The notes under the pieces: model-generated
What the model was told of the DNA's origin: nothing
Databases searched by the model: none
Seen by the model: the letters and a program-made list of their open reading frames with translations, nothing else
NCBI GenBank assembly: GCA_001931875.2
Contig: MSJH02000693.1
Span: forward strand, 1-64,000
Reading direction: 5' to 3'
DNA from: Byssochlamys sp. IMV 00236
Lineage: Eukaryota; Ascomycota; Eurotiomycetes; Eurotiales; Thermoascaceae
DNA: 64,000 bases
Part shown: positions 55,976-64,000 of the stretch, piece after piece
How positions within the stretch are numbered: the first letter of the stretch is position 1
Layout: each line of letters opens with the position of its first letter
Position numbers and translations under genes: made by a program

Positions 55976-57049
55976 TCAGAGTAACTTCTCCATATCAGCA
56001 ATTTCCTGAAACATGTCTTGATGGTCGATGGCCTCTTTCTTTGTCGGACGAGGCAGCGGTTTACGGGCGAACCCTCCATACCCGAAAAACTGCTCAAGTG
56101 CACATTTAGTCCCCGAAATACCGCTCTTGATAGCCGCCCAATCTCCGCGAGCCACAGGTGCTTGAAGCCCCTTGGCCTCGTGGTAACTGCCAGAGTTGTA
56201 AAGCTCTGCTAGTCTCACGCAGGATTTAGGAGCGAAATTTGCCAGGCCAGCAACGACCCCCGAGCCACCTCCCACGAGACTCTGGATTGTGAAGTCCGCA
56301 GAGCCACCCAAGCACATGAATCCAGAACCTTGATCTGCATGCGTTCTCGCACTGGTGGCCGCCGCGATCCTATTAAGCTTCCCTGTATTTCCACACGTGA
56401 GTTTACAACCCACGATCTTGGGATGCTTAGCCAGCTCGATGATGGTATCAGAATCGAGGTCGACGCCAGTGACGGCGGGATAGTTGTAGATAAGGATGGG
56501 TAGAGGAGAAGCGTCCGCGACCTCCGTGAAGTAACCTTTGATACACTCCGGCTTATAGTTCGCTTTATAATATGACGGAGGGAGAATCACGGCATAGTCC
56601 CCACCAGAATCATGAGCCTGGCGGCAGAGGTCAATCGTCTCACGAGTTGATTGTACTCCACAACCAACAATTATGGGAAAATCCTCATAGCCAGCTCTGG
56701 AAAGGGCATCACGAGTCGTCCTATTAACCACAGAACGCTCAATACTGGTGAGATGGACGGCTTCGCCGTTGGTGCCCTGGGTAACTATACCCGCTATGCC
56801 GGCCTTGGCCATGCGCACCGCATGCCTGGCAATTGCTTCTTCATCGAGTTCTTCTGTGGTCTTATTGAAAAATGTGAAAGTAGGGACGTAGACTCCGGGT
56901 CTCATGATCCGATTAGGATGTTCTGGCGGTGCATTCTTATAACTGACGTCCTCTTGAGGTTGAGAATAGATTGTGTCGCGTAACGGTAGATTTGTTGTCG
57001 TTCTGTGGATGCCCGGCTCCTCCCCCGGGACGCCAGTGCGGGATGACAT
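55976..57049 (-). CDS. DapA-family class I aldolase (dihydrodipicolinate synthase-like)
   Basis: Member of the dihydrodipicolinate synthase/N-acetylneuraminate lyase superfamily. In fungi, which make lysine by the aminoadipate route, these enzymes are 2-keto-acid aldolases (for example 4-hydroxy-2-oxoglutarate or 2-keto-3-deoxy sugar acid aldolase) and not lysine-pathway enzymes. One exon, 357 aa. The Schiff-base lysine is in GCKLTCGN (Lys216) and the catalytic Tyr in YNYPAVTGVDL (Tyr190). GTNGEAVHLT is the pyruvate carboxylate-binding loop, where bacterial enzymes read GTTGE. The TIM barrel starts near residue 50 (MRPGVYVPTFTFF). The first 48 residues are an extension without family similarity, so Met49 is an alternative start. 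Substrate unknown. Confidence 0.85.
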   Translation of the reverse strand: MSSRTGVPGEEPGIHRTTTNLPLRDTIYSQPQEDVSYKNAPPEHPNRIMRPGVYVPTFTFFNKTTEELDEEAIARHAVRMAKAGIAGIVTQGTNGEAVHLTSIERSVVNRTTRDALSRAGYEDFPIIVGCGVQSTRETIDLCRQAHDSGGDYAVILPPSYYKANYKPECIKGYFTEVADASPLPILIYNYPAVTGVDLDSDTIIELAKHPKIVGCKLTCGNTGKLNRIAAATSARTHADQGSGFMCLGGSADFTIQSLVGGGSGVVAGLANFAPKSCVRLAELYNSGSYHEAKGLQAPVARGDWAAIKSGISGTKCALEQFFGYGGFARKPLPRPTKKEAIDHQDMFQEIADMEKLL

Positions 57050-57468
57050 TCAGTACAGCTTGAATCAAATCAAATATGCTTTTCTCTCTCTCTGTTCTTT
57101 TCAGTTCCAATATAGATGGGTCATACTATGTTTATGAAAGGGTCCTGTGTTGACACACGAGTCACGTCACCCGAAAACAGTAATGACGCAACACTAAAGC
57201 ACAATTTCAGATGGCAAATAGAAGCTGCGACTTGATTCGATCAGCTTATTGAGAAAGCTTGCGAAAGAGGCGCAACAGTGATCAGCAATCGCTTCTTTGT
57301 GAGATATTCCGCATTGATTGAAATCATGCTTTGCTTGATAGATGGCTCATTAGATGGCTAACGATGTGGGATTCCGTAAGAGTTCTGTAGATTTTTAGGT
57401 AATCAAAAATACAGTCAATAGATTGATTTTTCCCCCCCTTAAATTTGTGCCTTCTATGACTGTATCCT
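57050..57468. other. Intergenic, aldolase promoter to pfa4 3' end
   Basis: About 420 bp. A CT-rich stretch at 57075-57103 lies just upstream of the aldolase start, as in many fungal promoters. No gene recognised. Confidence 0.5.
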
Positions 57469-59046
57469 TTATCGCTGAATAAGTTTTGCTAATGGTACAT
57501 CATCTTCGTCATAGAACTCGGCTTCTTCGTCAACGCCAAAGTCGCGCAGACGTTCCCCTTCCGAGTTCTTCCATGCCTCTTCCCCTTCGGATATCTGGTG
57601 TTCGGACTCATCATCTTCGTCATAATCATCATCTGACAGATTGTCTTCGTCGTCGTCGTCGAGAGAAAAGCGTTCATGGAAACGTTTGCGCCGCTGTAGC
57701 TCCGCCCCGCCTTGCCGACGCCGAATGTCCTCCAACCGTCGGCGATTGAAAGCTTCCACCTCTTCGCGTGCAGTGCTATATTGCTGCTGGAAAGTAAAGG
57801 GACCTTCTGTGTCATTTGTCTTAATCATTCGCGGAATACGATCAGGATCTGGCGGCGGCCAGGATAACTTGGGATCTGTAGCAGTTCAGCATCGGAAAAG
57901 CAGGAAGATACGATACTCATCAGAACACACGGATATTACGTAGGTACATGATGAGAAACTTATACTTACCTTCGAATCCATTCGTCTCATATTCTAGACC
58001 CGTGTCGCGGCTTGGTGTAGCTGCTAATGGCCAGAACCAGCTTAGAATCTATTGCGCTCGTTAACATGTATAGCAATGACTGAGGAGCAAAACAACTGAC
58101 ATTTGCACTGCCACCCATTCCAGCTTTGATATTCTTCCAGATGCCGATATCATAGGGAAACTCTTGCCTCCTGATCGGTATCATGATGCCGTCTGGGCCT
58201 TCAAGGACACCGCCAAAATGACGGGCTCGTCTGACTAGAGTTTTGTGTCTCTCAATCTCCCATGATTCGATAGTTGTTACGTTCTCACCGAGGGAGATAA
58301 TAGTGCGAATTAGAAGGATTGACAAAGCAAACAGCGTGAGACTGTTGACCACCGTGAGAATGAAAAGAAGAGAAAGCTGCGTAACACTTGGCCCGAGATA
58401 CTACAGACTATCGGTTAGCATCAGGAGATTTTTTGAGATTTATGCTGAGAACTCCCTACACTTGGAAGATTCCTACTTTGCCAGACGGCGGCTACTCTGG
58501 CATAGAGCAAGGATTCAAGGTACGCTAATCCGACAACAGCGTAGAACAGAAAACGTATGAAGTGCGGGAATGTAAAATGAGAAACGCAGTTCGACGTCCA
58601 GGGACAATGGTGGTCCATCTTTGGGATGCATCTATAAAATTCAAATCAGCATCAATGGGGCCAATCAAGTGTCTGTCATTCCAGCTTTAGAACCTTTGAC
58701 ATTTCCCGCAATGATGCGCTCTTGGCGGCTTGAAGGCTTCGCATTTACGGCACCATCTCTGTCTGCCGGTGAAGTCTTTGCCAGGATCGACTTCAGTCTT
58801 CTTGTCAGCCTCTTTGGGGGTGGGTTTCCAATCTTTAGAGATACGCCCTGGATCTACAGTGCATGTTCGATAATAGCATATCCAAATAGAAGTAGCAAGG
58901 ACGTTCAGTTTCACCAGCTGAGACCGTGAAAGGGGTCCTGGTTCGAGATATAGAAGAAGATATTGAGATGGGTATGCAAGAAATGCAATGAGAAGACAAA
59001 CGGCAGGAATCGCAAGCTGCGATAACGAAAATTGGCGGGGCGACAT
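57469..59046 (-). CDS. pfa4: DHHC palmitoyltransferase Pfa4
   Basis: Predicted ER-resident protein S-acyltransferase. Yeast Pfa4 palmitoylates chitin synthase Chs3, so a functional link to the SKT5-type activator at the start of the window is possible. Five exons (58694-59046, 58460-58631, 58101-58400, 57970-58048, 57469-57875) give 436 aa. Two N-terminal TM helices are followed by the Cys-rich domain: WCRKCEAFKPPRAHHCGKCQ, RCIPKMDHHCPW and TSNCVSHFTFPHF. The DHHC motif is intact and is formed across the first splice. Two further TM helices follow (FIRFLFYAVVGLAYLESLLY; TQLSLLFILTVVNSLTLFAL). The second donor is taken as GTAGGG because it is the only one that keeps NLPS|YLGPSVTQL in frame. 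The C-terminus is long and acidic (SLDDDDEDNLSDDDYDEDDE). Divergent from the MutL gene. Confidence 0.92.
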
Positions 59047-59332
59047 TGTTTTCTATCGATGGCGAGAAATCATGGTTGTCCACATCGTCGCTTTCCGCGT
59101 GGTTCTGCTGACTACGCGTGTCCATCGGGATGAAGTGCGTGGCCGAAAGCGCATCCCGAGGCGCAGAATCTCGGACTCAAGGTCAAAGAAGAGCACTTGA
59201 TATCGGTCAGCATCTAGCTCGCATCTAGGCATCAACGTTGATGTGAGCTTATTGACAAGTCCCATAAATGCTTACCTCTTATGGGAGCTAGCATAATAGT
59301 GTCATGCCAGGCCATCTACATCGATCCTGAAG
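59047..59332. promoter_or_regulatory. Short bidirectional promoter, pfa4/MutL homologue
   Basis: Only 286 bp separate the start codons of the divergent pfa4 (-) and MutL-like (+) genes, so the two promoters must share or overlap. No specific factor site is claimed. Confidence 0.6.
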
Positions 59333-62111
59333 ATGCCAATTGCCGCCCTTCCACAGTCGACGGCGCGGGCAATTGGCTCAACAAGTGTCTTGTCTGATAC
59401 GTGCTCCGTCGTCAAAGAGCTACTAGACAACTCCCTAGATGCAGGTGCCTCATCTGTATCCATCGAGGTCTCACAAAATACAGTTGATCTCATCCAGGTC
59501 AAAGATAACGGGCATGGTATCCCCCCAGAGGACCACGGTTTCGTGTGCAAGCGCAGTTTCACAAGTAAAATTCAGACATTAGACGACTTGAGAAATGTTG
59601 GAGGGACTTCCCTTGGCTTTAGAGGCGAAGCGCTGGCCAGTGCTTGCGAGATGTCTGGAGGTGTTAGTGTGACCACGAGAGTTGAGTCGCAGGTAGTGGG
59701 AGCAACCCTGAAGTATTCAAGGACAGGAGATCTCGCTAGGTGAGCCTGGCAGATGTAGACTCTTTACAACATACTGACACAGTTTTGCAGTTCTCAGCGT
59801 GCTTCTCATCCGGTTGGAACTACTGTCCGTTTGACAGACTTCTTGAAACATATTCCAGTTCGCAGACAGACGGCATTAAAGAGCGCGTCGAAAACGATTA
59901 CCAGGATCAAGAAGCTCCTCCAAGCGTATGCAATTGCTCAGCCTTCTAAACGAATTTCATTCAGGGTTATAAATAGTAAGAATGAAAACAACAATTGGAC
60001 CTACGCTCCGAAACCAAATACCACACTTCGAGAAGCTGCTCTACTGGTGGCCGGCCCCGAAACAGCTAGCCACTGTGCGGTAATTACATGGCCATCTCAG
60101 GAATCCAAAGAACATGAAACGGAGCAGGAACTGGAGCAGAATCATACAGTGGCCAATTATGAGTTAACCGCGTTTCTTCCTAAAGCTGATTCAGGTAACT
60201 ATAGCCTTTACAATATTCACCAATCTACGCTGACAGTCAGAAGATTTCACCAAAGTTAGTGGCGGAGGCCAGTACGTTTCTGTTGATGGGAGACCAGTCT
60301 CTATTTCAAGGGGCACGTCTCGCGATATTATAAAACTTTTCAGGACCTATATCCGTTCGGCTGCAAAAATCAGGGGGAGTAATGCGTCGCTTTCGGATCC
60401 GTTTTTGTGTCTGCACATTCGTTGCCCGAAAGGAAGCTACGACGCAAACATTGAACCAGCCAAGGATGATGTTTTGTTCACTGACTCCCCCGCCCTTATA
60501 TCGCTGTCAGAGAGTCTTTTCAAGAGTGTATATGGCGAAGTCGACCACGGCGGCAAGTTAGATGCGCCGGCGTCAAAGACCAGCAAGACTTCTCAAAATG
60601 ACAGCTGTATCAGAGCACCAGCAGAGGCAGAAAGTGCAGAGAGTTATCACAGCCAGGATATACCTGCTACTTCTCAGACTTCGTTTGTATCTGGAGGTAT
60701 GCGGCAGTCATCTATCTGTCAGACTCTGGAGAATGAGAAACGAAGCACATCGCGCAATGAGACGCCAATGAGATCCGGGAACATTGATATTAGGAACCCC
60801 TGGGCTATCGCAAGGCTGAATACCTCTACTCGTTCTACAGACAGTGTTCGACCTCATTTTTCCCAATTGTTAACTCCTAGCCGCACCAAAAACACTCCTG
60901 AGAGCCTGGAACTCGAGAGCATGAATAACCGCCATTCCGGCAGTCCTCCCCTGCCAAGTCCGTCCAATTCTGATTCTTCTTTGCCGTCTTCCGGGTCACG
61001 TCGATCTTCGCTGTTTGTACAGCGTCCTCAACGTAGCCCAGCCTGCGCAGCTTACACGAGATCCGATAGAGACATTGCAAAGGAACGCTATGGGAACGGT
61101 GCCCTGGACACGTGGTTCCAGAAAGTTACCCAGTCATCCTTTAAGAATTTGTCTACCGACTCTACGTCCCAGGAAATCCAAGATGAGGTAACCAGAGATC
61201 GGGCAGCCGAGCGGTTTGGAAAGAGAACGCATCCGCCGCAGGCCAGTCCGCTGAGAGACTTCACCGACGATGTGGGGAATAAACATACCCAGACTTCCAT
61301 TGATATTGATGTTCCTCGGATCTCTGGAAGAGAACATTCTCTTGTGGAGGATGTAGAAGATACTGGGCAGTCCGAAGACATCATCCACAGACGTCAGGAG
61401 TTCCCTGTACTTGAGCAGTGGTCATCCAGACTACATCAGTCTTCCGCTTCGGAATACACGTCTGAGACGGAGATGGCGTTGGATTTTGAGCGAAGAAAGA
61501 GAGCGGCTATCCAGTCCCGACGGCTGCAAACAAAGGCCTTTCTTGGATCAGCGGCGCCCAGAGAGGACGAACCTCCTTCCAGCTCTCCTCACCACAACAG
61601 GTATCTTGCTGCGCGTGCTGCCTTAGCAGCTCCAGTCGCAGAATCTCATGCAGAGATGCCATCAAGTACTTCTACGACGGGAACTCCCAACCCTGCTCCA
61701 TTAAACCCTAACGACCCCAGAGCATACTTTATCCGCCATCGAGACACGGTCGGACAAATAGGGACTTCCAGCACCGGGCCAAAGATTCGACGTGTGCACA
61801 CTAGCAAACTGCCTCTGGAGAGGATACCTGAAGGCTCTGACCTTCATGATATAGGCCTGAGATTGGCCATAAATGTGAATCATCTGTCTTCTTTATTTGT
61901 AGAAATATGCCGGGTTGATTCTTATTCTCAGTCTGGGTCGTCCTCTGAAGCATTTTCCGCAACTCCTTCAAAGCAGCTACAGCAGCTCTGGAACGCTCGA
62001 TTATCTGATTTAATCAAGAAGAAATATAGGACCGTCAAAACGGACGAGGAACCTCATATACCATTTGAGTTATCGACGATAAAGTCGCAAGGACGTGAAA
62101 GCAGTGACTGA
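59333..62111 (+). CDS. mlh2: MutL homologue, MLH2/PMS1-like
   Basis: Predicted mismatch-repair or meiotic accessory ATPase of the GHKL family. Three exons (59333-59739, 59791-60194, 60241-62111) give 893 aa. The ATPase domain has VVKELLDNSLDAG (Bergerat motif I with the catalytic Glu), DNGHGI (motif II), SFTSKI and LGFRGEALAS (motif III), then the transducer region GTTVRLTDFLKHIPVRRQ. After about residue 370 the protein is Ser-rich and poorly conserved. The Pms1/Mlh3 endonuclease motif DQHA(x)2E(x)4E is not visible. With yeast Mlh2 as the non-endonuclease MutL paralogue, an MLH2-type accessory role is most likely. I cannot exclude a divergent Pms1 that lost the motif. The second splice junction restores SGGGQYVSVDGRPV, confirming the model. 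Confidence 0.8.
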
Positions 62112-62563
62112 ATCTCGAGTTGCTCTTATATTCCCTATCTGAAAATCTCTGCTATTCTCAGCTTGAGTCAGATTGTCAAGATTTGCAATTCATCATGTGT
62201 GTTCATCCTATACAATATACCAACAGTAGCTACTGTTGGAGAGTTACGGTTCTTATACGATATTTTCTTATTGCTATTGTCTTACGGGGAGTCCTAGCAT
62301 CTTTTATACCCAGGAGGCATACCCAGTGTCATACTATATCCATTGAGATCTTCATGTATTAACCCCTTTATACAGAATAGAACGTGACATAGATTACTCT
62401 ACAGAATCACAGAAATAATAGACACGATACAAGAAAAAGAAAATTAAGCCGTACAAAAAAAAAGCTCACACCCCCCAGCACTCCTCTAGCAGAGGAGAGC
62501 TGAAGGGTGTTACGAAAACCCCACCGTGCTTTTGGCGGGTAGGGTTTTTCATCGAAAATCCAA
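62112..62563. other. Intergenic after the MutL gene, with possible SINE-like body
   Basis: About 450 bp. The part from 62440 to 62563 (AAAAAAAAGCTC, ACACCCCCCAGC, GAAAACCCCACC) abuts the tRNA-like segment and might be the body of a short tRNA-derived element on the minus strand, ending in a T-run on that strand. No gene recognised. Confidence 0.35.
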
Positions 62564-62638
62564 GGAGCCCCCTCCAAGGTTCGAACAGGGAGCCTCCAGC
62601 TAGATGGAGGTGGACTACCACTGCACCATCTGGACTCC
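62564..62638 (-). pseudogene. Degenerate tRNA-like sequence (possible tRNA pseudogene or SINE head)
   Basis: A 75 nt minus-strand segment with tRNA features: acceptor-like GGAGTCC pairs with GGGCTCC, the A-box-like TGGTGCAGTGG matches the pol III promoter consensus, CTCCA/TGGAG can form an anticodon stem, and B-box-like GTTCGAACC is present. It fails as a functional tRNA: the anticodon loop is 6 nt with the 5-bp stem, the T stem pairs poorly, and there are extra bases before the acceptor strand. The loop would present CTA, which would be an amber suppressor. The likeliest reading is a decayed tRNA or the head of a short interspersed element. Confidence 0.45.
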
Positions 62639-62796
62639 CTGGTTGATAAATGACCCTTTGTTGTGGTATATATCCTTGTGTTGATGAATGGGCAAGTGCC
62701 GGAAGCGGAGCCTTCCTTCATTGTCACATGTGTTTAGTCAACAACTTGCAGGTGCCCATAGTTATGCATTGAATAGTCAGAACATATCACTAGTAG
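62639..62796. other. Short intergenic segment before methyltransferase 3' end
   Basis: About 160 bp. No gene seen. Confidence 0.4.
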
Positions 62797-63806
62797 CTAT
62801 CCTGATGAATTCTTCTTCGCAATGCCACGAAGTCGGACATATCCCAGCCATTGACTCCCATCCTCCGATCTGGTGACAGCTGTACGGAGCATCTCACAAA
62901 CTTCCTCCACGGCACTATCTCTCTCAGATTCAGGCAGGACATCCAGCATCTGAGCACCCATCAACTTCACCCATCCTTCCAGTCCACCATTTGCTGTCGT
63001 CGTTAACTTGGTGGGACGATACTCGAGCTCTATCTTCTCGACCTCAAACCCAATACTCTCAAGCGCTTGCTTCATCCAGATATCAGAGGGAAAGAACCAA
63101 GGATTGGACTCCCGTGCTTTTTCTATACTGACTCCACGATGGACAAGCGCTGAGAGTATCGCGGTCGCGACCTCAGCGACATTTCCATGCCCGCCCATTT
63201 CAAAGACGAAAGAGCCGCCCGGTTTCAGAGCAGCATGTATGCCGCGCAGAGTGGATATTCTCGTGTTCTCATCACGTAGGATCCAGTGAAGGGCAGCGTT
63301 TGATACCCTTAACATTTCATATTAGCTTACCACATCGTGATAGATATATACTCTGATGGTCAGGGGGTCTATGGTCACATACACCTTATCCCAGGAGCCA
63401 TCAACGATAGAGCTCTCCCCCTCGAGGAATCGACAATCAACGACCCTGAATTCAGCCTTGGGCCCACCATAATCCCTCTTGGCAGCCTCTATCATCGCAG
63501 GAGATGAATCAATTCCAAGCACGAATGCTACCGCAGGCAGGAAGTTGCCCGTGAACTTCCCATCGCCGCAGCCGATGTCGAGTACCCTCTCTGACGGTTT
63601 GGGATCGAGGTATTGCAGAACCTTCTGTGTCAACTTGGGGACGAAAGATGCTGATGCTGAGTATGCCTGTTGCTTACATGAGCTAGCGGTTGATAAACGC
63701 GGGGAAGGGATATGGGGTTGTAATCCAACGGATGTTAGAGGACAGTTAGCCATACCTCAGAAGACCAGTGGTCCTTGACAGATTTACCGTTTGCATTGCT
63801 AGACAT
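62797..63806 (-). CDS. SAM-dependent methyltransferase (trans-aconitate methyltransferase-like)
   Basis: Class I small-molecule methyltransferase. Exons 63756-63806, 63383-63666 and 62797-63307 join to give 281 aa. Motif I is VLDIGCGDGKF. Motif II/post-I is VLGIDSSPAMIEAAKRDYGG. Motif III is in VSNAALHWI, formed across the second intron, as in Tam and similar methyltransferases, and LKPGGSFVFEMGGHGNVAE is motif IV. The donor at the second intron is read as GT|GTATGT because only this keeps WDKVVSNAALHW in frame. The first exon is 17 codons (MSSNANGKSVKDHWSSE). The C-terminal half (YRPTKLTTTANGGLEGWVKL) resembles the Tam family. The acceptor substrate is unknown; trans-aconitate is a family guess. 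The protein is soluble, with no signal peptide. Confidence 0.88.
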
Positions 63807-64000
63807 TGTGATATATATGAAGATGGGAGAATATAGGAAGATGTCACTTCTCTTGGCATGGGGATATACATCGCGAGAGGGGAACTTTAAGCAACCAGTA
63901 CGGGTCCGATCTCGGAGATGTGAAATCGTGAGTACGCGACTCGTATTCGAATCCAAGAATCGCCCGGCTGAAAATTATATCCTAAATCGGAGAATTTTTG
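63807..64000. other. Promoter region at window end
   Basis: 194 bp upstream of the methyltransferase start codon, cut by the window edge. A TATATATGAA stretch at about 63811-63825 is close to the start. Nothing else recognised. Confidence 0.4.

Noticed and set aside
62564..62638. Functional amber-suppressor tRNA (anticodon CUA)
   Set aside because: The loop and T stem are not canonical, so a working suppressor is not supported; called a degenerate tRNA-like sequence instead.
1..64000. Secondary-metabolite cluster or CRISPR-like array
   Set aside because: No polyketide synthase, NRPS, terpene cyclase or pathway regulator is present, and no regularly spaced repeats were seen; the MFS transporter and methyltransferase are isolated.

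Overview
This is filamentous ascomycete DNA, most probably from Aspergillus or a close relative in the Eurotiomycetes. The genes are compact, with many 50-90 nt GT-AG introns. Several products are close to known Aspergillus proteins: class I myosin MyoA, a very large Polo kinase, an SKT5-type chitin synthase activator and the palmitoyltransferase Pfa4. A 2 kb Tc1/mariner-type element is AT-enriched and full of stop codons, as expected from repeat-induced point mutation (RIP). No prokaryotic, organellar or viral genes were seen. All exon boundaries were derived by reading splice consensus and joined frames by eye.

Layout. 1-22.8 kb is a dense housekeeping block: SKT5/Chs4 activator (+), DEDDh RNA exonuclease with two zinc fingers (+), 14-TM MFS drug transporter (-), MyoA (-), a 207-residue protein of unknown function (-), OPA3 (-) and Polo kinase (+). 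22.8-38.3 kb is gene-poor and relic-rich. It holds an orphan ORF, a nucleotidyltransferase-fold pseudogene with two frameshifts, a 63 bp direct repeat, a lone DUF4387 domain, an intron-containing tRNA-Thr(CGU), an intact secreted oxalate decarboxylase and a mucin-like cysteine-rich membrane protein. 38.3-49.7 kb holds a monosaccharide transporter, a steryl-ester-hydrolase-type lipase, an NmrA-like protein, a frameshifted GNAT acetyltransferase and a Cdc1/Ted1 phosphoesterase. 50.3-52.3 kb is the RIP-damaged Tc1 element with a solo LTR nested inside it. 52.8-64 kb holds a ZRC1/COT1-type zinc transporter, a DapA-family aldolase, Pfa4, an MLH2/PMS1-like MutL homologue (divergent from Pfa4 across only 286 bp), a degenerate tRNA-like element and a SAM methyltransferase.

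The genes do not form one pathway or a secondary-metabolite cluster. Loose themes are polarised growth and the cell cycle (MyoA, SKT5, Polo, Pfa4, Cdc1) and transport or metabolism (sugar and zinc transporters, oxalate decarboxylase, lipase, aldolase). The most informative accessory feature is the nested Tc1/solo-LTR insertion. I found no convincing evidence of a wholly new biological system. The best leads are the relic-rich block, the unexplained 207-residue protein, the 14-cysteine mucin-like membrane protein and the recurring 9-mer shared with the Tc1 termini.
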